From contig CAWAMD010000008.1 of assembly GCA_963783045.1 (NCBI GenBank), positions 1 through 64,000 of the forward strand: a stretch of 64,000 nt of DNA. Direction: 5' to 3'. The position numbers and the translations under genes are program-made. This stretch comes from CAWAMD01 sp963783045 (GTDB lineage: Bacteria; Actinomycetota; Nitriliruptoria; Nitriliruptorales; Nitriliruptoraceae). Below the pieces are notes generated by a model. The model was not told the origin of the DNA. It searched no databases and was given only the letters and a program-made list of their open reading frames with translations. Every line of letters begins with the position of its first letter. The first letter of the stretch is position 1. Positions 58,294 through 64,000 of the stretch are shown here, piece by piece.

Positions 58294-59144
58294 AGGCGGT
58301 CCACCGCGATGCGCTCGTGGCGGCGGAACGCGAGCAGCGCCGCCACGAGGAGCACGACCGTCCACGCCGCCGTGGCCACGAGGGGCCAGGCGAGCCCGCC
58401 GTCGACCTGCCGCAGCACGCACCAGCGCACCAGCTGCACGAGCCCCGTCATCGGGTTCGCCACCACGAACGGTTTGAACTGCGGCGCCCGGTCGACGAGC
58501 GTGAGCGGGTAGATCACCGGTGTCGCGTAGAAGAGGACCATCATCGCGGCCGACACGATGTAGCGGGTGTCACGGAAGTAGACGTGGAGCAGCGCCCCGA
58601 TCGCCGCGATCGAGTAGACGAGCAGCCCCGCCCACAGCATCGCCGCCGGGAGCAGCAGCGCCGGCCAGCCGATCCCGGCCCCGAACCCCACCGCCAGCGC
58701 CAGCACGACCACGAGCGAGATCGCCAGGGACACGAGGTTCGACACGACCGACACGGCCGGCAGGATCAGCCGCGGGAAGTAGATGCGGCCGGCCAGCGCC
58801 CCGGTCTCCACGATGGCCACCGACCCGCTGGTCAGCGACCCGTTCAGGTAGGCCCAGGTCGTGATCCCGGCGATGACGAACACCGGGTACGGCACATCGG
58901 TCTGGATCCGCACGAAGCGGGTGAACACGACCGCCATGACCGCGCCCTGCAGCATCGGCAGGAACACGCTCCACGCGAGGCCGAGGGAGGCGCTGCGGTA
59001 GCGGGCGCGGTAGTCCTGGCTCGCGAGCATCGGCAGCAGCCGCCAGTGCGCGGCCAGGTCGCGCAGCAGCGTGCCGACGGGCGTCGCCTCGCCGCGGAGG
59101 TCGAGGACCGCCGTCGAGCCGCTCTCGGGACGGGAGGGGGACAC
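58290..59144 (-). CDS. Wzm-type ABC transporter permease
   Basis: A 284-residue ABC-2 type permease with six membrane helices. YRARYRSASLGLAWSVFLPML and RFVRIQTDVPYPVFVIAGITTW are the typical N-terminal coupling-helix region of Wzm/TagG; the C-terminal TGLVQLVRWCV also matches. GTG 59144 was chosen because GCAGGAG lies five bases upstream, and homologs begin close to here. Stop overlaps the ATPase start. Divergent from the GT4 gene at 59280. Confidence 0.9.
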   Translation of the reverse strand: MSPSRPESGSTAVLDLRGEATPVGTLLRDLAAHWRLLPMLASQDYRARYRSASLGLAWSVFLPMLQGAVMAVVFTRFVRIQTDVPYPVFVIAGITTWAYLNGSLTSGSVAIVETGALAGRIYFPRLILPAVSVVSNLVSLAISLVVVLALAVGFGAGIGWPALLLPAAMLWAGLLVYSIAAIGALLHVYFRDTRYIVSAAMMVLFYATPVIYPLTLVDRAPQFKPFVVANPMTGLVQLVRWCVLRQVDGGLAWPLVATAAWTVVLLVAALLAFRRHERIAVDRL

Positions 59145-59221
59145 CGAAGCTCCTGCGCCGTGCGTGGACGAACGCCGGTCGGCCGACCGGCTGCGGGCAT
59201 GGTCGCACCTGCGCGCGGCGC

Positions 59222-59227
59222 TAGGGT
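59222..59227 (+). promoter_or_regulatory. -10 box for the ATC-started GT4 gene
   Basis: TAGGGT in GCTAGGGTAGGCG, 52 bp upstream of ATC 59280. Identical to the pgm and MFS boxes. Confidence 0.5.
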
Positions 59228-59279
59228 AGGCGAGCCGCCGCGCGCTCCTGCGAACGCTTCGGACCCCAAGGAGGCCGGC

Positions 59280-60431
59280 ATCCGCGTCCTGTTCACCCAT
59301 CCCTGGTTCTGGCCGCACGTCCGCCGCGGCGCCGAGCGGGAGATCCACGACCTCGGGACGGGGCTCGCCGCCCGGGGCCACGCCGTCCGGCTCGTCACCA
59401 CGACCCCGACGGGCGTCACCCGCCACGAGCGCGTGGACGGGGTCGACGTCCGCTACGTGCGGACGCCCGTGCCCCGACCGCTCGCCCGGCGTGGCCTGAC
59501 GACCGAGACCGCGTTCGCCGGCGTCGCCGCCGCCGCAGCGCTCGCCTCACGGGCCGACGTCGTCCATGCGTTCCTGTACGGCGACGGGTACGGCGCCGGG
59601 CAGGCACGGCGGCTGCGCGACCGGCCGCTCGTGCTCAAGCTGACCGGCACGGTCCTGCCCGAGCGGATCGCCGCCCTTCCGATCGACGACCGGATGTTCC
59701 GCAGCGCGCTGCACGCCGCGGACGAGGTGTGGTGCAACTCGGCCTTCGCCCGCGACCAGATGGCCGGCTTCGGTGTGCCGATGCAGATCGTCCCCGCCGG
59801 CATCGACACGAGCCTGTTCCGCCCCGTCGCGCCGCGCTGGCCGGACCCGACCGTGCTCGTCGCCTCCGCGCCGACCGAACCCCGCAAGCGGCTCGTCGAC
59901 CTGTTCGACGCCTGGCCCGAGGTCGTCGCGGCATGCCCGGACGCCCGGCTGCGCTGTGCCGGCGCGGCACCCACCGGCCTGCGGACGTCGCTCCTCGACC
60001 GGCTGCCCGCCCCGGTCCGCGGCACCGTGCGCTTCCTCGGCAGCTGCGACACGCCGACGCTCGTCGCCGAGTACGCCGCCGCCTGGGCCTGTGCCGCGCC
60101 GGCCGTCCACGAGGCGCTCGGGCTCACCACGCTCGAGGCGATGGCCTGCGGGACGCCCGTCGCCGGCGCCGACTCCGGCGCGACGTCCGAGCTCGTCACC
60201 GAGGGAGCGACCGGCACGCTGTTCGCACCGGCCGACCCCACCGCCGCGGCGGACGCGATCCTGCGGGCGATCGAGCTGGGCCGGGACCCGGCCACCGCCA
60301 CCCGCTGCCGGGAGGCGGCCGACGCCTACGCCTGGGGACCGATCGTCGCGCAGGTGGAGGCCCGCTACCGCACGCTCGTCGCCGGCCGGTCCGGCGGGGG
60401 CGGCACGCGCGTCGCGAGGAGACGCCCATGA
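59280..60431 (+). CDS. GT4-type glycosyltransferase with probable ATC start
   Basis: A 383-residue GT-B glycosyltransferase. The N terminus (ATC)RVLFTHPWFWPHVRRGAE matches homologs that start MRVLFTHP. AGADVVHAFLYGDG, VLKLTGTVLPERI, IVPAGIDTSLF and APAVHEALGLTTLEAMACGTPVAGAD complete the fold. No ATG, GTG or TTG fits. ATC 59280 lies five bases after the perfect AAGGAGG at 59268-59274, so ATC is probably the true start. The stop overlaps the sulfotransferase start as ATGA. Confidence 0.85.
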   Translation: MRVLFTHPWFWPHVRRGAEREIHDLGTGLAARGHAVRLVTTTPTGVTRHERVDGVDVRYVRTPVPRPLARRGLTTETAFAGVAAAAALASRADVVHAFLYGDGYGAGQARRLRDRPLVLKLTGTVLPERIAALPIDDRMFRSALHAADEVWCNSAFARDQMAGFGVPMQIVPAGIDTSLFRPVAPRWPDPTVLVASAPTEPRKRLVDLFDAWPEVVAACPDARLRCAGAAPTGLRTSLLDRLPAPVRGTVRFLGSCDTPTLVAEYAAAWACAAPAVHEALGLTTLEAMACGTPVAGADSGATSELVTEGATGTLFAPADPTAAADAILRAIELGRDPATATRCREAADAYAWGPIVAQVEARYRTLVAGRSGGGGTRVARRRP

Positions 60432-61430
60432 CCGAACCGGTCCACGAGACGCTCTACGAGCTGTTCGAGCGCCTGCGCGCCCAGAACACCGACCCGGCGG
60501 CGGCGCCGTTCGACCCCGCCACGAGCCCGCTGCACCGGCGCGCCGTCTTCCTCGTCGGCGCGCCGCGCAGCGGGACGACCTGGCTCCACCAGCTGCTCGC
60601 GACCCATCCCGACGTGGCCACCGCCGGGGAGTCGCACCTGTTCTGCGAGGGCCTCGGCGAGCTGCTCACCAACCACGACGATCCCGACCCGTACATGAAG
60701 CTCGACACGTGGGTCGGCCGTGGCGAGCTCGTGACGCTGATACGTGGGCTCGTCGACGGGCTGTTCCTGCGGATGCAGGCACGGGCGCGGGCGGGCGCCA
60801 CCCGTGTCCTCGACAAGACCCCGAACCACGTCCCGCACGCCGCCCGGCTCGCCGAGGTCTACCCGGACGCGGCCTTCGTCCACATCATCCGCGACGGGCG
60901 CGACGCGGCAGCCTCGGCGCAGGACCTGTGGAGCTTCGACGAGTCCTGGCGCACGCACGGACGGGTCGCGGCCCGGTGGCGCGAGGCCGTCGTCGACGTG
61001 CGCACCCACCTCGCCGGCCGGTGGTACCACGAGGTCCGCTACGAGGATCTGGTCGCCGACACGCCGCACCACCTCGCCGCCATCCTCCGCCACCTCGAGC
61101 TCGAGCACGACGACACCTTCGTGACCGAGGCGGCGTCGTTCGGCAGGACCCCGGTCAACGTCCGGCCGTCGCGCAGCGAGGTCGGGATCCGCAAGTGGGG
61201 TGACCTCGACCACGACCTCGAGCGCGAGATCGTCGTCGCTGCCGGCGACCTGCTCGTCGAGCTCGGCTACCTCGACCCGGACGAGCGCGACGCGATCCTC
61301 GCGCGGCGCGCGACGGGGCGCGGTCGGGAGGCGCTCGACGCGGTCGGTCAGGTCGCGAAGGAGGTCGCCGGCCGGGTCCGCGGAGCGCTCCGACCGGCAC
61401 GGGCGCCGACGTTCCGCACAGGTCCGCGAC
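60428..61430 (+). CDS. sulfotransferase family protein
   Basis: A PAPS-dependent sulfotransferase (about 300 residues). The 5'-phosphosulfate motif GAPRSGTTWL is at 44-53, then SHLFCEGLGEL, TRVLDKTPNH (the catalytic-base region) and the 3'-phosphate motif IIRDGRDAAAS at ~157. It would sulfate a glycan or lipid of this cluster. The end is uncertain: no stop occurs in this frame until 62239, through two more genes. After about residue 330 the sequence turns Arg/Pro-rich, so the true end is around 61400. A +1 or -2 shift near 61415 would run it into the next ORF. ATG 60428 overlaps the GT4 stop (ATGA). Confidence 0.8.
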
Positions 61431-61715
61431 GTGGCCCGCCGGCTCGCCCAGGCCGCGCTCGGCGACGACCCGGACGTGCTGCGGATGGTGCTGGCCGCGG
61501 ACGCCGTGCTCGTCGAGTCCGACGGCCTTCGGTCCGCCGGGCGTCCGGCCGTCGCCGAGCGGCTCACGACGCTCGTGCGCGGCGGGCGCCTCGTGGCGCT
61601 CGACGCCGACGCGACGGCGGCCGCGGTGCGCTACGTCGATGCGACCGACCGGCACGTCCTGCACACCTGCACGGTCGCCGACGGCGTGGTCGTCCGTATC
61701 GAGGTCGCGACGTGA
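61431..61715 (+). CDS. small NTF2/SnoaL-like protein (or C-terminal part of the sulfotransferase)
   Basis: A 94-residue product if GTG 61431 is the start. MARRLAQAALGDDPDVLRMV, ALDADATAAAVRYV and HTCTVADGVVVRIEVAT resemble an NTF2/SnoaL-like alpha+beta barrel, but the match is weak. It may be the C-terminal extension of the sulfotransferase, displaced by a frameshift. The stop overlaps the phosphodiesterase start (GTGA). Confidence 0.45.
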   Translation: MARRLAQAALGDDPDVLRMVLAADAVLVESDGLRSAGRPAVAERLTTLVRGGRLVALDADATAAAVRYVDATDRHVLHTCTVADGVVVRIEVAT

Positions 61716-62239
61716 GCGAGCCGGGCACGGGCAGGGCGAGCACGACGCTGCGGCTGGCCGTCCTCGCCGACACGCACCTGCGCAGCGACTGGCCGAAGCG
61801 CCGCCTGCCGCCGCGGGTCCTGGACCTCGTCGCGGGAGCCGACACGATCCTGCATGCCGGCGACGTGCTCGAGCGGCGCCACCTCGACGACCTGCGCCGG
61901 CACGCCCCGCTGCATGCCGTGCGGGGCAACAACGACCGCGACCTGCACGACCTCCCGGAGACGCTGCGGGTCACCATCGCCGGCGTCCGGATCGGCATGA
62001 TCCACGACAGCGGGCCGGCCCGCGGTCGCGCGGCCCGGCTCCACCAGCGGTTCCCCGACGCCGACGTGGTCGTCTTCGGCCACAGCCACATCCCGGTCAA
62101 CGAGCACGGCGTGGCCGGGCAGCTCCTGTTCAACCCGGGGTCACCGACCGAGCGTCGCCGCCAGCCACACCCGACGGCCGGCATCCTGGAGCTGGCCGGG
62201 GGGCGCGTCACCCTGGCGGAGATCGTCCGGGTGGACTGA
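61712..62239 (+). CDS. MJ0936/YfcE-type metallophosphoesterase
   Basis: A 175-residue calcineurin-like phosphoesterase. All family motifs are present: VLADTHLR (D-x-H), HAGDVLE (G-D), VRGNNDRDLH (G-N-x-D-R), GMIHDSG and VFGHSHIPV (G-H-x-H). Such enzymes act as phosphodiesterases with two metals; small cyclic nucleotides or sugar phosphates are possible. GTG 61712 overlaps the previous stop (GTGA). It stays in the same frame as the sulfotransferase, but its own start is clear. Confidence 0.88.
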   Translation: MSEPGTGRASTTLRLAVLADTHLRSDWPKRRLPPRVLDLVAGADTILHAGDVLERRHLDDLRRHAPLHAVRGNNDRDLHDLPETLRVTIAGVRIGMIHDSGPARGRAARLHQRFPDADVVVFGHSHIPVNEHGVAGQLLFNPGSPTERRRQPHPTAGILELAGGRVTLAEIVRVD

Positions 62240-62256
62240 GCGGGCGTACCCGGCGC

Positions 62257-62273
62257 ACGTGCTCAGAGCACGT
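62257..62273. terminator. 17-bp palindrome between convergent genes
   Basis: ACGTGCTC-A-GAGCACGT, perfect, between the phosphodiesterase stop and the stop of the asparagine-synthase-like gene, which it contains. It could act as a terminator; the loop would be only a few bases. Confidence 0.4.
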
Positions 62274-63945
62274 CGAGCAGCTCGGCGAGCGCATCCACGG
62301 CGACGGCGCCCCACAGCCAGCGCCGCGCCGCTGGGTCGTGCCGTGCCCGTCGGGTCGTGGCGGCCCACCACCGGTCACCGAGGATCGTGCGTGTCGGGCC
62401 ACCGGGGCGGCAGACCGCCCGGATGGCCGCGTCGAGCGGCGCGATGTCCGTCCGCACGGGCCGTCCGGGCAGGCCGGGGCGCGACCGCCGCAGGCGCTGC
62501 CAGCCCTGCGCCAAACGTCCGGGAGGCGGCGGCAGGACGACCGCCCGGCGTGCGAGGGAGCGCAGGTCCACGCCGTCGGCGGCGAGCGCCGCGTCGAACA
62601 GGCTGCCACCGAGCCGCTCGTCGTCGGGGGCGTCGAGCAGCGCACGGACCACAGCCGGTCCCGTGTAGGCGGCGACGACCCCGTGCACCCCCGCGACCGG
62701 TCGGGCCCTGCCGAGCCACTTCCGCGTGCGGCCGCGGGCATGCAGCACGTCGAGGGGGTGCCGCCCCGCCAGCCGGCTCTCGTCGACGGTGGCGGCGACC
62801 CGGGCCCACAGGTCCGCGGCCGCGCGGGGCGACATGGCGCTGGCCCGGCCCTCGGCCATGACCCGCACCGGGTCGGCCGGGGCGTGCGTGCGGTAGACCG
62901 CCCGGCCGATCTCGCCGCCGGAGCCGGCGAGCCAGAGCGCCCCGGCCGTCGGCCACCGAAGCGCCGGGCCCATGAGGTTCCATGGCGTGTCGGCTCCGTC
63001 GGTCCACCGGGTGCCGACCGGCACACGCGCGAGCGACCAGGTGTCGTCCGGGGCGCTGCCGACGAGCCGGTGCGACCACCCGAGCCGTGTGGCCACGGCC
63101 GCGGCGCCCTGCGCGTCGGGGAGGCGCTCGCCGCCGATCGTGAACGTCGGCAGCCCGCGTCCGGCGCCCGCCAGCACGCTGGCGACGAGCAGGCTGTCGC
63201 GGCCGGCCGTCATCGCGAGCGTGGCGCCGTCGACCGCGACGACGGGCAGGAGGCTGCGCGCCAGCGTGTCGCGCAGGCTCGCGGGCGTCGTCGGCGGGCC
63301 CGGCGCGAGACGGTCGGCGACCGGCCACCAGATGCCCTCGGTGTGGCGATCGCGGGTGAGGTCGACGACGCTCGCCTCGGGCAGCGTCCGGACCCCGTCG
63401 AGCAGGCTGTCGTCGCCGAAGACGAACTCGAACGTCACCCGCTCGGGCACGTGGGCCGGCGCGAGCCGTAATGGTGCGTCGGCCGCCACCGCGGCCGCGA
63501 GCTCGCGCGTCGCCCAGGCGTCCCGGTGCGGGCCGCCTGCATGGGCGAGTGTCTGGACGAGGTCGGGTGCGGTCACGAGGCGAGCCCCGTCGTCGCCGAT
63601 GCGGGCGACCACGTGGCGGCCGAGGAGCGCGTGACCGGGCTGCGGCCGGTCGAGCAGGCGCCGGAGGTCCGCCGGGCCGGCGCTCCCGTCCGCGCCGAGA
63701 GCCACGCCCCACACGAGCACGTCGGGCAGCGGTTCGGTCGGGGGTGCGGGCTCGACGGTGATCACGCCGGCCCGGCCGTCGGCCGTCGCCCGCACGCGGG
63801 CGCCGGTCCGCTCGCCGAGGACGGGCCGGTAGCAGTCGAGGAGCCGGCCCGCGACCCGCTCGAGCCAGCCCGGCTCGGGACGGGTGGTGTGGACCGCGAC
63901 GAGCACGGTCCCCTCGGCCAGCCGGGCCGGCGTCGGGTCGGTCAC
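62263..63945 (-). CDS. asparagine-synthase-like protein lacking an N-terminal glutaminase Cys
   Basis: A 560-residue protein with the asparagine-synthetase PP-loop ATPase half. The ATP-pyrophosphatase motif is LAMTAGRDSLLVASVL (SGGxDS-like) at about residues 240-255, and EIGRAVYRTHA and AYTGPAVVRALLDAPDD are downstream. The N-terminal part has no Cys2 nucleophile, so it cannot release ammonia from glutamine by the usual route. A transferase or ligase that amidates or otherwise couples a glycan or peptide is possible. The start is GTG 63945, overlapping the upstream stop (GTGA); GTG 63957 is an alternative. Confidence 0.75.
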   Translation of the reverse strand: MTDPTPARLAEGTVLVAVHTTRPEPGWLERVAGRLLDCYRPVLGERTGARVRATADGRAGVITVEPAPPTEPLPDVLVWGVALGADGSAGPADLRRLLDRPQPGHALLGRHVVARIGDDGARLVTAPDLVQTLAHAGGPHRDAWATRELAAAVAADAPLRLAPAHVPERVTFEFVFGDDSLLDGVRTLPEASVVDLTRDRHTEGIWWPVADRLAPGPPTTPASLRDTLARSLLPVVAVDGATLAMTAGRDSLLVASVLAGAGRGLPTFTIGGERLPDAQGAAAVATRLGWSHRLVGSAPDDTWSLARVPVGTRWTDGADTPWNLMGPALRWPTAGALWLAGSGGEIGRAVYRTHAPADPVRVMAEGRASAMSPRAAADLWARVAATVDESRLAGRHPLDVLHARGRTRKWLGRARPVAGVHGVVAAYTGPAVVRALLDAPDDERLGGSLFDAALAADGVDLRSLARRAVVLPPPPGRLAQGWQRLRRSRPGLPGRPVRTDIAPLDAAIRAVCRPGGPTRTILGDRWWAATTRRARHDPAARRWLWGAVAVDALAELLDVL

Positions 63946-64000
63946 CGGGCCAGCCACGCGTCGACCTCGTCGGCGAGCAGCTGCGCGACCGCCCGGTGGC
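63942..64000 (-). CDS. partial CDS at right edge (C-terminal end only)
   Basis: The last 18 residues (HRAVAQLLADEVDAWLAR) of a gene that continues beyond 64000, with its TGA at 63942-63944 overlapping the GTG of the asparagine-synthase-like gene. The amphipathic helix is too short to identify the family. Its tight coupling implies the two work together. Confidence 0.55.
   Translation of the reverse strand, partial: HRAVAQLLADEVDAWLAR

Noticed and set aside
61431..61715. NTF2-like ORF as a toxin or antitoxin partner
   Set aside because: Position and overlap suggest a biosynthetic operon, and no toxin motif or partner is seen.
44957..64000. A prophage or genomic island boundary around the glycan cluster
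   Set aside because: No integrase, transposase, att repeats or tRNA edge are visible; GC remains uniformly high.

Overview
The window is 64 kb of very GC-rich bacterial DNA in which codon third positions are almost all G or C. Several things point to a high-GC actinobacterium: a DUF3039 protein, DUF2505 and mycothiol-dependent (MDMPI-like) proteins, recC-recB-recD order, TANNNT -10 boxes (TAGGGT, TACGGT) with several leaderless or near-leaderless genes, and an Actinobacteria-type alpha/beta-hydrolase plus acyl-CoA-synthetase pair. A deep-branching high-GC lineage is possible but cannot be settled from sequence alone. I saw no rRNA, tRNA, CRISPR array, insertion sequence, integrase or prophage.

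Positions 1-26 kb are mostly housekeeping and metabolism: a Nudix hydrolase, small membrane and lipid-binding-like proteins, phosphoglucomutase (pgm) with a TauE/SafE permease, a secreted beta-propeller protein, a secreted CocE/X-Pro-type hydrolase, a PAP2 phosphatase, an SDR reductase, a glycerophosphodiester phosphodiesterase, a methyltransferase, a DUF763 protein, PEP carboxylase (ppc), a hydrolase/acyl-CoA synthetase pair, an MFS transporter and an N-acyl-D-amino-acid deacylase-like amidohydrolase. A 233-bp array of 36-bp palindromic repeats lies between the last two.

Positions 26-35.4 kb encode the RecBCD recombination and repair complex as recC-recB-recD on the minus strand, joined by 4-nt GTGA/ATGA overlaps. 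As given, recD is frameshifted and the 5' end of recC changes frame. Two identical 43-nt hairpin elements sit just upstream. Positions 35.9-41.1 kb hold an orphan PAS histidine kinase, DUF3039, lspA, a quinone oxidoreductase and uppP, followed by a large secreted M36 metalloprotease (41.2-44.8 kb).

Positions 44.9-64 kb form a cell-surface glycan cluster. It has a Wzz-like protein, an O-antigen ligase/polymerase-like protein, a lipoprotein, six GT4-type and three GT2-type glycosyltransferases, a Wzm/Wzt ABC exporter, a sulfotransferase, a small NTF2-like ORF, a metallophosphoesterase and an asparagine-synthase-like protein that runs toward the right edge. The likely job is to build, export and decorate (sulfate, possibly amidate) an envelope polysaccharide. 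Pgm (sugar-nucleotide precursors) and UppP (lipid-carrier recycling) fit the same physiology.

Two themes recur. In-frame minisatellites of 9, 15, 18 and 27 bp are inserted in variable regions of otherwise conserved proteins. Several frame breaks all have the same sign (+1 or -2), so sequence errors must be considered before any biological reading.
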